Assembly (NCBI GenBank): GCA_028689615.1
Contig: JAQVCV010000007.1
Span: 33,881-97,880, forward strand
Length of the DNA: 64,000 bases
Direction: 5' to 3'
From: Bacteroidales bacterium
Lineage (GTDB): Bacteria > Bacteroidota > Bacteroidia > Bacteroidales > TTA-H9
Shown here: in pieces, positions 18,040 to 25,952 of the stretch
Layout: the number at the start of each line of letters is the position of its first letter
How positions within the stretch are numbered: position 1 is the stretch's first letter
Position numbers and translations under genes: made by a program
Notes under the pieces: generated by a model
Databases searched by the model: none
Told to the model about the DNA's origin: nothing
Seen by the model: the letters and a program-made list of their open reading frames with translations, nothing else

Positions 18040-19322
18040 TTTTTCTCTTCTCCAAGGGTTTTGTTACTGATCCGGAGCATCCATCTTATCAAGAATAAAT
18101 AATACAGCACCATGCCTCCTGAAACAATTTGAAATCCGCGCAGTGGATCATGAAAAACCTGCGCACCCCCAAAGGTTCCGATTAAGATCCATGAGTTGCC
18201 TATCAAACTCAGATAGAACGCTGTTTTTTGGAAACCAGTAATCAATGGTACTGACGAAACAGGGCTAATCACTAAATTAAGCATCAGCCACGGTGAAATT
18301 GCCGATGCGTATGAGCCGGCTACCCGCCAATCAGATCCAAGAATAAATCCAAACAGATTTTCGCCGGTAAAAAAAACAAATCCAAATCCTAAAAGAGATA
18401 TGATGGTCAGGTTTTTCATCATCCTTCGGGTTAAGCCGGCAATTGATTCACCATTAGCATACAACCGTGAGGCTTGTTGGAAATAGACCTGCCCCAGGGC
18501 AGCCCCAATCAATGATGCAGGAGCCGCCATCAGCCTGAATGTACGCGAGTAGGATCCTACAACAGTTTCGTTAAAAAAATACGACAATAGAAAAATGAGA
18601 AGGCTTTGTTGGAGGATGTCGGTAAATGCATGCAAGGTGTTGATACGGGGAAAATCTTTGTAACCCCTTGCCGCTTTGATGAGATCGCTTCGGCGTGTTG
18701 TTACAACCAATCTGTAGTCGTTTCTCCTGACAGAGGAGAGTAGCGTAACAAATGAAAAAAACAAACCAAGCAAATAAGAAGCAATCAATCCCAATGCGCC
18801 AGTTTTGAAAAACCCGGCCGCCAGACTTAATGATGATCCTGATATGGTTTGAACAACTCTTGAAGTGGCTATCCCGGAAAATTGTTTGTTGCGCGAAAGC
18901 CAATAATTTGCAGTTTGGTAAATACCGGTAAACAGAACCATCAGTGGTACAAAATAAAGAAAGGGTTTAATGGAATTGTTGTTTAGTAATGAACCAATAT
19001 TTGAATTGAAAACGATCACAATTACAAGGGTGAGCAAGGTAACTGCCAAACAAATAATCAACGAAAGTGCCACCAGATCAATAGCTTTTTTATGGGTAGA
19101 TGGCAGCATGATGGCTAATTCATACCGTCCGGTGGCAATTACCGCGAATAAATTGGAAAAACTAATAAACAGGGCCAATACCGCAAATTCTGAAGGGGTA
19201 TAAAGACGTGTGAGAATGGGTTCGAAAGCAAAGGGAATGGCCTGCGCCATAACACTTCCTGTAAATAGTTTCAGGAAATTGGCAGTTGTTTCATTGCTTT
19301 TCAACTGTTTAAGAATGCGCAT
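18036..19322 (-). CDS. Lipid-linked oligosaccharide flippase (Wzx-type)
   Basis: A polytopic membrane protein of about 428 residues with twelve or more hydrophobic segments. The N-terminal FLKLFTGSVMAQAIPFAFEPILTRLYTPSEFAV pattern is typical of Wzx/RfbX flippases, which move lipid-linked repeat units to the periplasmic face. I chose the ATG at 19322; the longest frame starts at 19361 and would overlap the acyltransferase gene by 53 bp. With the chosen start the overlap is 14 bp, in keeping with the packed operon. Confidence 0.85.
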   Translation of the reverse strand: MRILKQLKSNETTANFLKLFTGSVMAQAIPFAFEPILTRLYTPSEFAVLALFISFSNLFAVIATGRYELAIMLPSTHKKAIDLVALSLIICLAVTLLTLVIVIVFNSNIGSLLNNNSIKPFLYFVPLMVLFTGIYQTANYWLSRNKQFSGIATSRVVQTISGSSLSLAAGFFKTGALGLIASYLLGLFFSFVTLLSSVRRNDYRLVVTTRRSDLIKAARGYKDFPRINTLHAFTDILQQSLLIFLLSYFFNETVVGSYSRTFRLMAAPASLIGAALGQVYFQQASRLYANGESIAGLTRRMMKNLTIISLLGFGFVFFTGENLFGFILGSDWRVAGSYASAISPWLMLNLVISPVSSVPLITGFQKTAFYLSLIGNSWILIGTFGGAQVFHDPLRGFQIVSGGMVLYYLFLIRWMLRISNKTLGEEKK

Positions 19323-19896
19323 TTGTATTCCCATCTTCAGCCCATCTGAAATAACTGGCATTCAACTCCGGATGTGTGTCGAGAAACGGACGATCCATTG
19401 TCCTGGTGTCGCCTACAACAGTGGCAGGGTTCCCTTTGATAACCGAAAAGTCGTCAAACAACCCCTTCACATAACTGTTGGCTGCCACTATGCACCCTTT
19501 CCCAATTTTTGTTCCCGGCATAATGGTTGCATGAGGACCAATAAAAGTGTAGTCTCCAATTTCTATTTTGCCAGTTATATATCCTGCCATATCGGCTCCG
19601 GCGTATTGATCACCATACAATCGAATAGATATGTGGCTTGAGTGGGTAGTCAGGCTTACAAAATTGGTGATTTGGCAACCTTGACCTATCTGAATAGTAT
19701 TGCTTGATTCAATAAAATTGTGATGACCTATAAAGACATCCTCCTGAGGGAAAAAATTCTCTCTACACGTAATAACAGTCGTGCTCCCCAAACGAAGATT
19801 TTTCAATACAACCCCGTCGGATCTTTTAAATCCGGTTATCATCCGGGGTTTGGTAACCCGTATAATCAACCTGGCTATTCGATCTCGAAGGTTCAT
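19309..19896 (-). CDS. Left-handed beta-helix acyltransferase (WbbJ-like)
   Basis: A 195-residue hexapeptide-repeat protein. Repeats such as IGQGCQITNFVSL, IEIGDYTFIGPHATI and IGKGCIVAANSYV form the left-handed helix, and KGNPATVVGD near 160 is the usual C-terminal motif of O-acetyltransferases. The conserved catalytic His is plausibly in LTTHSSH. It would acetylate a sugar of the surface polysaccharide. It follows the DUF4340 gene by 20 bp and precedes the flippase with overlap. Confidence 0.83.
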   Translation of the reverse strand: MNLRDRIARLIIRVTKPRMITGFKRSDGVVLKNLRLGSTTVITCRENFFPQEDVFIGHHNFIESSNTIQIGQGCQITNFVSLTTHSSHISIRLYGDQYAGADMAGYITGKIEIGDYTFIGPHATIMPGTKIGKGCIVAANSYVKGLFDDFSVIKGNPATVVGDTRTMDRPFLDTHPELNASYFRWAEDGNTNAHS

Positions 19897-19916
19897 TATT
19901 TTGCCTGCTGGTTATA

Positions 19917-20969
19917 CTAATTGGAACTGTTTGCAATGAAATCGGTTGATTTCATCAAAAACTTGTCAAACACAAAGTATTGCAGCATAACAAAATCACC
20001 ATTACCTACCATGCCATACATTCTGTCCATATTAAAGGTATGTCCGTAGAGCTCTGTGTTGGGTTCGCCTGTTTCCATATGCCAGGCTTTCATGGTTTCT
20101 TTCCTGCCGTCTGTCAATGTAAGTGTAAGTTCAAATAGAGGGGTACTTCCTGTAATTGAATCGAGTTTGGGCTGTGGAATATCGTTAATAAAGGCTTCAA
20201 ATTTTACGCTATGAAAGGCTGTCAGGTATGCCAGACATCGTAACGTGTCAAAAGGTGCCGTTTGTTCCATCGTGGCTCCCGTTTTGAGGGTAAGCGTGCG
20301 GTTACCGTTGTTCACGATAGTGAATGAACTTACAGGTTCTGAGGGATATGTCATTTCAACGGATTGTATCTGCTCCAGCGCGGAGGCAAAAATAGTGTGA
20401 TCGCGCCAATCAGAAGCCGTTGTGAAATAGCGAGCCTGGACAAACCCGCGGAACCCTGGCTGGTAAACAACAAAGGGTTGCGATGATCCTTCCATCAGCA
20501 TGTAGGTTCCTGTGTTGTCGCTGGTTACCTCGCCCACGTAGTAGGTGCGGGTAAGCCTTTCACTTACAAACAGATTGAGACCAAACCAATCAATCAGAGG
20601 CTTCATTTGATAGAACTCAACTTTAGTCCCGTTTGCGGCCATTGCTTTCATCACGTTGGGCGAAGCTTTGGAAGCCACAGGGCTTTCAACTGCCAGTTGC
20701 GATGCTACTTTTAAAAAAGATGAAACAATGATAGGGTGAGCCCTGTATTCTCTGTTGATCAACCATCCTCCTCGTGTGCTGTCCCGACTTACAAGTACCT
20801 GATTTCCCTGTTTGTCGGCCAGAAAAAAGCGGGTTACACTTGCTGTATCATCTATAGCAAACTGACTTTCGGAGGGATTAAAGGCTGATCCGCTGTTGTT
20901 TGTCAGCACCAGGGCAGCTGCCAGCAACAACACCGCGGTTATGATGATCAATCTAGAATTCTTTTTCAT
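19917..20969 (-). CDS. DUF4340-domain protein
   Basis: A 350-residue protein with an N-terminal membrane anchor or signal segment (residues 5-24, IIITAVLLLAAALVLT). The rest resembles DUF4340 proteins, commonly found next to ABC-type GldG-like genes, although no such gene is nearby here. Segments such as TYYVGEVTSDNTGTYMLMEG and FVQARYFTTASDWRDHTIF fit that family. It is the first gene of the polysaccharide operon by spacing (20 bp) and shares its promoter. Its biochemical function is unknown. Confidence 0.65.
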   Translation of the reverse strand: MKKNSRLIIITAVLLLAAALVLTNNSGSAFNPSESQFAIDDTASVTRFFLADKQGNQVLVSRDSTRGGWLINREYRAHPIIVSSFLKVASQLAVESPVASKASPNVMKAMAANGTKVEFYQMKPLIDWFGLNLFVSERLTRTYYVGEVTSDNTGTYMLMEGSSQPFVVYQPGFRGFVQARYFTTASDWRDHTIFASALEQIQSVEMTYPSEPVSSFTIVNNGNRTLTLKTGATMEQTAPFDTLRCLAYLTAFHSVKFEAFINDIPQPKLDSITGSTPLFELTLTLTDGRKETMKAWHMETGEPNTELYGHTFNMDRMYGMVGNGDFVMLQYFVFDKFLMKSTDFIANSSN

Positions 20970-21011
20970 AGATAATTAATTTTCAATCGGTCTTCGTAAT
21001 TCAATAGGGTG

Positions 21012-21041
21012 CAAAAATACGACTTTTTGAAGTCGTCTCAA
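21012..21041 (-). promoter_or_regulatory. Promoter of the DUF4340-polysaccharide operon
   Basis: The minus strand carries TTG (21041-21039), a 19-base spacer and TATTTTTG (21019-21012). The leader to the ATG at 20969 is about 37 bases. It is the only clear promoter found for the eight-gene operon down to 12254. Confidence 0.6.
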
Positions 21042-21063
21042 CAATTCCACCGGTTTGTGTTCT

Positions 21064-21071
21064 TATCTTTG
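21064..21071 (+). promoter_or_regulatory. -7 box TATCTTTG, near-leaderless hydrolase start
   Basis: TATCTTTG matches TAnnTTTG and ends five bases before the ATG at 21076, so the transcript would begin almost at the start codon. No -33 TTTG is seen at normal spacing. The box lies inside the longer frame that begins at 21055, arguing against that start. Confidence 0.5.
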
Positions 21072-21075
21072 CCCC

Positions 21076-21861
21076 ATGAAAACCTTTCAAAACTCTTTAA
21101 ACTTAATGGAATGGGGTGATGGCCCGCCCCTTATCATCCTTCATGGCTTGTTTGGAATGAGCGACAACTGGGCTCCTCTGGCCCGAAAGCTCTCCAACGG
21201 TTACAGGGTGATCGTCCCCGACTTACGAAACCATGGCAGGTCTCCCCACTTTGCCAGCCACACTTATAAGGAGATGGCGTCTGACATAACGATTCTTTGC
21301 AACGAGCTGAATATCGATCGTTGCTCAATTCTGGGTCACTCGATGGGGGGAAAGGTTGCCATGACACTAGCTTTTGAAAATCCGGCCCTGGTTGACAGGC
21401 TCGTTGTGGCCGATATTGGGCCGGGAGCCTATCCCGACCACTCTTACCATTCGCAACTGATACAACTGATGCTGGATGCACACCCCGAAACCGCCTCGAG
21501 CCGTTCTGAAATTGAATCACGGTTAGCATCAGGGGTGTTTGATGAGCGCATCAGGCTGTTTTTGCTCAAGAATATTACTCGTGATCAAAACGGTAGTTTC
21601 GCCTGGAAGGTGAATCTGCCTGTTTTGGCTGCCTGCATGCCCCAAATTCTTGCAGGGATTACCCCCAACGGTTTTTACTCAGGGAAATCGTTGTTTATTA
21701 AAGGTGAGTTATCCGATTATGTCTCGGGTCATCAATGCGATCTGATTTATGAGCAGTTTCCAACTGCCAGGGTGGTCGCCATTCAAAAGGCCGGCCATTG
21801 GCTGCATGCCGATGCTCCGGAAGAGTTCTTCCGTGTGGTTTCCGATTTTCTTTCTTCCTGA
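21076..21861 (+). CDS. Alpha/beta hydrolase, YbfF-like esterase
   Basis: A 261-residue cytoplasmic alpha/beta hydrolase. The oxyanion-hole region LHGLFGMSDNW, the nucleophile elbow GHSMGG, and the C-terminal His in AGHWLHAD are all present, matching the YbfF/acyl-CoA-esterase-like group. Length is typical. The start at 21076 gives MKTFQNSLNL and is preferred over 21055 because the -7 box overlaps the longer frame. It converges with the outer-membrane protein gene, with only 4 bp between stops. Substrate unknown. Confidence 0.82.
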   Translation: MKTFQNSLNLMEWGDGPPLIILHGLFGMSDNWAPLARKLSNGYRVIVPDLRNHGRSPHFASHTYKEMASDITILCNELNIDRCSILGHSMGGKVAMTLAFENPALVDRLVVADIGPGAYPDHSYHSQLIQLMLDAHPETASSRSEIESRLASGVFDERIRLFLLKNITRDQNGSFAWKVNLPVLAACMPQILAGITPNGFYSGKSLFIKGELSDYVSGHQCDLIYEQFPTARVVAIQKAGHWLHADAPEEFFRVVSDFLSS

Positions 21862-21865
21862 TTTT

Positions 21866-22630
21866 TTAACGCCTGATTGGCTGTTTGCGATAGTGGAAAT
21901 GCTGCTTTTTGGGGGCCAGCAACCCCCTGCTAAGATTGTATTTAACGCCAACAGCCGGCAAAACGTAATAATCGTCGCTTTCGCCCGCCTGAAGTCCGTC
22001 AAACCGATCGCTTCTGATGTGGTACATGGTAAGTTCAAAAACCAGATCCCAATTTGGCCCCAGGTATTTGTTAAACCCAATGCCCGCATAAACAGCCGAT
22101 TCGTTAACTGCTTCGCGGTTCCAAGGATTGGTGAGAATTTCTTCGCCCGTGGTCAGGTTTTTAAGTTTTGAACGGATGTTGACAAGGCCACCACCTACAA
22201 TCCCATATATATAAATATCGGGGAATACTTCATTGGGCAAACTGAAAAGGTTAACGAAGTCGATCATGATATTGCCACCCAGCAAAATGCTGGATCCATC
22301 AACCAATCGGTTCACCTGATCGTTTTCTGCTTTGAATCCTCCGTATATCACCCTGCCCTGAAGGGCAAGCCACGAATTAATTTTGTTGGCAACAACGATT
22401 TGCCCCGATAAGCTGCTTTCATTAAATATTTTAGTAAAAGGGTCTTTGTCGTTGACACTTAAATCGCCATAGTAGAGGCCTGGCCCAATATCGAGTTGAA
22501 CCGACCAGTTCTCGGTGACTAACCGGATTAGTTTTTCCTCAAAGGTTTTCTTTCTATAGGGGTTGCGTTGCTGAGCTACAAGGGAAACCGGCACAATCAG
22601 GGCCAGAGCCAAAACAGCCAGTCGTGCCAT
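21866..22630 (-). CDS. Outer-membrane beta-barrel protein (DUF6089-like)
   Basis: A protein of about 254 residues with a clear signal peptide at the chosen start (ARLAVLALALIVPVSLVAQQ). The mature part has alternating beta-strand pattern with aromatic ends (WSVQLDIGPGLYYGDL, ELTMYHIRSDRF, YYVLPAVGVKYNL), as in small Bacteroidota outer-membrane barrels. A longer frame starts at 22699, but it would place 23 residues before the signal peptide, so 22630 is preferred. Function unknown. Confidence 0.65.
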   Translation of the reverse strand: MARLAVLALALIVPVSLVAQQRNPYRKKTFEEKLIRLVTENWSVQLDIGPGLYYGDLSVNDKDPFTKIFNESSLSGQIVVANKINSWLALQGRVIYGGFKAENDQVNRLVDGSSILLGGNIMIDFVNLFSLPNEVFPDIYIYGIVGGGLVNIRSKLKNLTTGEEILTNPWNREAVNESAVYAGIGFNKYLGPNWDLVFELTMYHIRSDRFDGLQAGESDDYYVLPAVGVKYNLSRGLLAPKKQHFHYRKQPIRR

Positions 22631-22747
22631 GCCTGCCCGGGCATGCAATATTATTGTTTCAACCAAGATCATGCTCGTTATACTTTCAAATGGGAGCATT
22701 TGTTACGCCCATTATGAAACGCAAACATCCCCGATTTGTTATTGAAT

Positions 22748-23536
22748 TTATTTCTCAGCATTCTGTGTCTTCCTAGCAGTGCGATCGGCCACCAGTATCC
22801 CTGCTTCATATAGAGCAACAAGGGGCAGGGTTACAAGAATTTGCGAAAAAACATCAGGTGGCGTGATAATTCCTGCAACTACCAGTATAACAATAAACAT
22901 CACTTTTCTGAAACGCCGCATCATGGCTCCGTTGATTATTCCAACACGTGCCAAAACATAGACCAAAGCGGGGAGTTCAAACACCAGTCCTACCGAAAAG
23001 GTTAGCGACACAACAGTTGATATATACGATGCCAAAGAAACCTGGTTGGCAACAGAACCCGAAACCTGATAGGTGCCCAAAAAGTTGATAGTGAGCGGTA
23101 CCAGCAAATAATAGCTGAAGGCTGCTCCACACAAAAACAGGAGTGAAATGGTGAAAACTGCTCCCGAGGAATAACGTCGCTCCTTGTCGTGAAGGGCAGG
23201 CCTAACAAATTTCCACATCTCCCATACTATATAGGGAAATCCTACTATCAAACCGGCCATCAAACTGATGTACATATGGGTCATGAACTGCCCCGACATG
23301 GTAATGTTGATGATTTGCAGCGACGAGTTGTCGAGACAAAGTTGCGGGGTTTGAAGCCAGGTGCCCAACGCACACAGCAAACGGGTGGTCAGAAAATCTG
23401 GCGATAGAGGTGCCAGAATTACCTTGTCAAAGATAAACTCGCGGTTGATCATGGCGGCCAGTGCCAGAATCACAACCACAACCACCGATCGTATCAGGCG
23501 CCATCGCAACTCACTCAGATGATCCCAAAACGACAT
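22748..23536 (-). CDS. tatC: Sec-independent (Tat) translocase subunit TatC
   Basis: A 262-residue inner-membrane protein with six hydrophobic segments; TatC binds twin-arginine signal peptides. The family's N-terminal signature FWDHLSELRWRLIR lies right at the chosen ATG, and later TatC segments (FVRPALHDKERR, FSVGLVFELPALVYVLARVGI) match. The frame stays open another 108 codons upstream to 23860, but a consensus -7 box at 23622-23615 and the divergent neighbour argue against translation of that part. No tatA is visible nearby. A Tat substrate candidate is the Fe-S protein at 41998. Confidence 0.92.
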   Translation of the reverse strand: MSFWDHLSELRWRLIRSVVVVVILALAAMINREFIFDKVILAPLSPDFLTTRLLCALGTWLQTPQLCLDNSSLQIINITMSGQFMTHMYISLMAGLIVGFPYIVWEMWKFVRPALHDKERRYSSGAVFTISLLFLCGAAFSYYLLVPLTINFLGTYQVSGSVANQVSLASYISTVVSLTFSVGLVFELPALVYVLARVGIINGAMMRRFRKVMFIVILVVAGIITPPDVFSQILVTLPLVALYEAGILVADRTARKTQNAEK

Positions 23537-23614
23537 TTCGGAACTTGTATCTCTTGGAGGTTTCTTTTTCTTGCTTGATATTGTCTCTTCCAAAGCTTTA
23601 TCGAATTCTGAAGG

Positions 23615-23622
23615 CAAATGTA
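23615..23622 (-). promoter_or_regulatory. -7 box TACATTTG for tatC
   Basis: The minus strand reads TACATTTG, an exact TAnnTTTG match, with a predicted start near 23609 and a leader of about 70 bases to the ATG at 23536. A -33 box is not obvious. The box lies within the theoretical tatC extension and so decides the start. Confidence 0.5.
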
Positions 23623-23638
23623 CAAAATACTCCTTTTC

Positions 23639-23670
23639 TTTGGTAGCTTTTGCCTTTTGAGTTATTTTCG
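23639..23670 (+). promoter_or_regulatory. Promoter of the ferredoxin-domain gene
   Basis: TTTG (23639-23642), a 20-base spacer and TATTTTCG (23663-23670), one base off the -7 consensus. The predicted start is about 15 bases before the ATG at 23689. It is back to back with the tatC promoter. Confidence 0.5.
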
Positions 23671-23688
23671 CACCTAAAAACTTGTTGT

Positions 23689-24216
23689 ATGATTCACGAA
23701 AATCAAACCAGAACTGAATCGGTTCTTCATGTTGCCCAAATGATGATGTCGGCTGCCCGCACGGCACCCAAAGGTCGTGGGCGCGATACTTTGTTTGTTG
23801 CAACTGCCAGCGGTGAAGAGTTGATGGCTGTTGCTCATCAAATGGATCTGATTGCTTCAAAAGAGAACCTCCCGTTTTTTGCCCGCGATGCTGCTAATCT
23901 TCGTCGAAGCATTGCGATGGTGTTGCTGGGTACTGCGGTTTCACCCCTGGGCTTGTCGTATTGCGGGTATTGCGGACTGAACACTTGTGCTCAGAAGAAT
24001 GAATATTCACAAGTACCCTGTGCTTTTAATCTGGTGGATTTGGGGATTGCTGTTGGATCGGCAGTATCAGTGGCCTCTGGCTTTGGTGTTGATAACAGGG
24101 TGATGTATTCTGCAGGAAGGGCAGCTTTGGAGCTTGGGATGTGTGGCGAAGGGGTTACAACAGTGTTTGCAATCCCTTTAAGTGTCTCCGCAAAAAGTCC
24201 TTATTTCGACCGCTGA
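23689..24216 (+). CDS. Ferredoxin-domain protein, DUF2148 family
   Basis: A 175-residue protein of the DUF2148/ferredoxin-domain group. It has AARTAPKGRGRDTL near residue 20 and a Cys-bearing centre GYCGYCGLNTCAQK near 95, likely metal or Fe-S ligands. The C-terminal ELGMCGEGVTTVFAIPLS is also typical. The ATG at 23689 is chosen because the promoter lies just upstream of it. The last 16 bp overlap the convergent RuvC-like gene. Role unknown; the family is often linked to anaerobic redox genes. Confidence 0.72.
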   Translation: MIHENQTRTESVLHVAQMMMSAARTAPKGRGRDTLFVATASGEELMAVAHQMDLIASKENLPFFARDAANLRRSIAMVLLGTAVSPLGLSYCGYCGLNTCAQKNEYSQVPCAFNLVDLGIAVGSAVSVASGFGVDNRVMYSAGRAALELGMCGEGVTTVFAIPLSVSAKSPYFDR

Positions 24217-24683
24217 ACCCGGGGCATAGGCCAGGGGAGGTTTGCATCCGGATTTTGTTCGAGCAACACCCACAATCCCGCTAAAAGCGCTTCGGCAGCA
24301 TTGTGGTTCAGCCTGCCTGCAACTTTCATCCCTCCCCAAAGGGCGGCTTTGTGAGCATAATTGATCGCAAGGTTCTTTAAATCGCCGGTGTATTGCCATT
24401 CCGATTCGTAAAACAAATTTTTTCGCCACTCTTCTGCATGAAGAATCCGGGTATCCCAACCCCATTTGTTGCCTGCCTGCTTCCAAATCAGGGCAATATC
24501 ACCACCGCCCTCCAAAACCAAAATTCCTGGGTCGCCAGCCGATAACAAGACACCAGGAGCAGCTTTTGCCACCAGCTTTTTCGATCCGTAGTTGTGCGAC
24601 CGGCACCATAAAAGTTTTCTCTGTTCGACATCCCAGCACGCCAGCCCGGTTTTTACGCCCAAATCGATTGCCAGCATGTTCAT
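24201..24683 (-). CDS. Putative RuvC/RNase H-fold nuclease
   Basis: A 160-residue protein. LAIDLGVKTGLACWD at the N-terminus places Asp7 as in RuvC-like nucleases; VLEGGGD gives Glu58; and NHNAAEALLAGLW (His127, Glu131) sits where RuvC has its C-terminal acidic residues. This suggests an RNase H-fold, metal-dependent resolvase-type protein, although the last Asp is replaced by Glu and no dedicated RuvC features are certain. It is last in the rimM-trmN6 cluster (2 bp from trmN6) and converges with the ferredoxin-domain gene. Not recognised as a named gene. Confidence 0.55.
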   Translation of the reverse strand: MNMLAIDLGVKTGLACWDVEQRKLLWCRSHNYGSKKLVAKAAPGVLLSAGDPGILVLEGGGDIALIWKQAGNKWGWDTRILHAEEWRKNLFYESEWQYTGDLKNLAINYAHKAALWGGMKVAGRLNHNAAEALLAGLWVLLEQNPDANLPWPMPRVQRSK

Positions 24684-24685
24684 GT

Positions 24686-25399
24686 TTAGAAACTTAAATA
24701 AAATTTCTTTGTAAGGTTCTGATAATCATCAGTGAAGTGCCCGTTTGGATTTTGAATTATCAGATGGTGGTTGTCAATCGCATCAGGCAGATACCTGCCG
24801 AACTGCAGCAACATCCGGTGTACAGGTTTTTCAGCTTTGGGTTTGATTGAGCATCTCTGGTTCAAGTGCCATCCATGTTCGCAGGCCAGATTGATGAAGC
24901 CTGTGGCTTCTGAAAAGGGCAAAATGGTGGCAAAGAGGGAGCAGGGAGTGGAGAGGTGGAAGGCTCCAAGTATTAAATCTTCGTAGCTCAGGGTGTCGCT
25001 GTGGCGGGCATTGTTTCTTCGTGGGTTGTTTGGTACTTTCAGGCTGTTGTTGAACCAGGGCGGATTGCTGACAATTAGATGAAACGGCTGATGCTGCTGT
25101 GCGCAATACTTTTGAAGAGAGGTGTTTGCAACACTCATTCGATGGCTCCACGGCGACTCCTTAAAATTTGAGGAAGCTTCGGCAGCCGACAAGTCGTCGG
25201 GTTCGATGGCCACAATTTCGGTCGTCGGGAAGCGATTGGCCAATATCAGCGCTATTACACCACATCCGGTTCCAATGTCAAGAATTCTGTTACCCGGTGG
25301 GGGTGAGGCCCATGCTCCAAGCAACACAGCATCGGTACCAACCTTCATGGTGCTTTGCCGGTGCTCAACGCTGAATTGTTTAAAACGAAACCGGCTCAT
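24686..25399 (-). CDS. tRNA1(Val) adenine-37 N6-methyltransferase TrmN6-like
   Basis: A 237-residue SAM-dependent methyltransferase. Motif I is ILDIGTGCGVIAL near residue 40, and the catalytic N6-adenine motif is SNPPWF near 115. The N-terminus (FRFKQFSVEHRQSTMKVGTDAVLLGAWA) is the hallmark of the YfiC/TrmN6 family, which methylates A37 of tRNA-Val1. The ATG at 25399 (MSRFRFKQ) is preferred over 25405. It begins 6 bp after the rimM stop codon. Confidence 0.87.
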   Translation of the reverse strand: MSRFRFKQFSVEHRQSTMKVGTDAVLLGAWASPPPGNRILDIGTGCGVIALILANRFPTTEIVAIEPDDLSAAEASSNFKESPWSHRMSVANTSLQKYCAQQHQPFHLIVSNPPWFNNSLKVPNNPRRNNARHSDTLSYEDLILGAFHLSTPCSLFATILPFSEATGFINLACEHGWHLNQRCSIKPKAEKPVHRMLLQFGRYLPDAIDNHHLIIQNPNGHFTDDYQNLTKKFYLSF

Positions 25400-25405
25400 G
25401 AGCAT

Positions 25406-25936
25406 CTACGGATTGATGTATAAATCGATAAGTCCGTCGGGGAGGGTCATCACGAACCGACGGCCAGCCCGGTCCACTTCAACAATAAACGGATCGGCCA
25501 GAGGGATAAGCACCTCTGCTCCGTTGTGATCAACACTTAACAAGGGGTTGGAGGCCAGGTCGTAAACCTGCTTTATAAGACCCACAAGGCCATATTGGGT
25601 GTCGATCAGATCGAAGCCTACGATTTCGTGAAAGTAGAACTTGTTTCCTTCGAGTTTTGGCAAAAGTTCAAGAGGGAGATAGAGCCGGTTTCCAACCAGT
25701 TTCTGGGCTTTATCGATGGTGTCGATATCGTCGAGGGTAACATAAACTTGTTGTTTGTTTCCCGCTGTGAGGCTCTTGATGAAAAATGGAACCAGCGACT
25801 GACCTATTTCGATAAGAACCGACTCCAGGTCAAGGTATTGCACAGGGTCGTCAACATCGAGCCAGAATGTGAGACTTCCCGAATTGCCGTGCGTTCGGCT
25901 GATGGTGCCCAGTTGGAAACAATCGTTGTGAGTCAT
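25406..25936 (-). CDS. rimM: Ribosome maturation factor RimM
   Basis: A 176-residue two-domain protein that assists 30S head maturation by binding S19. The N-terminal RimM domain starts FQLGTISRTHGNSGSLTF and the C-terminal PRC-barrel contains FYFHEIVGFDLIDTQYGLVG and NPLLSVDHNGAEVLIPLADPFI. The usual rpsP-rimM-trmD-rplS context is absent; it sits instead between a ureohydrolase-like gene (16 bp) and trmN6. Confidence 0.9.
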   Translation of the reverse strand: MTHNDCFQLGTISRTHGNSGSLTFWLDVDDPVQYLDLESVLIEIGQSLVPFFIKSLTAGNKQQVYVTLDDIDTIDKAQKLVGNRLYLPLELLPKLEGNKFYFHEIVGFDLIDTQYGLVGLIKQVYDLASNPLLSVDHNGAEVLIPLADPFIVEVDRAGRRFVMTLPDGLIDLYINP

Positions 25937-25952
25937 GAATGAAAAAATGGGG

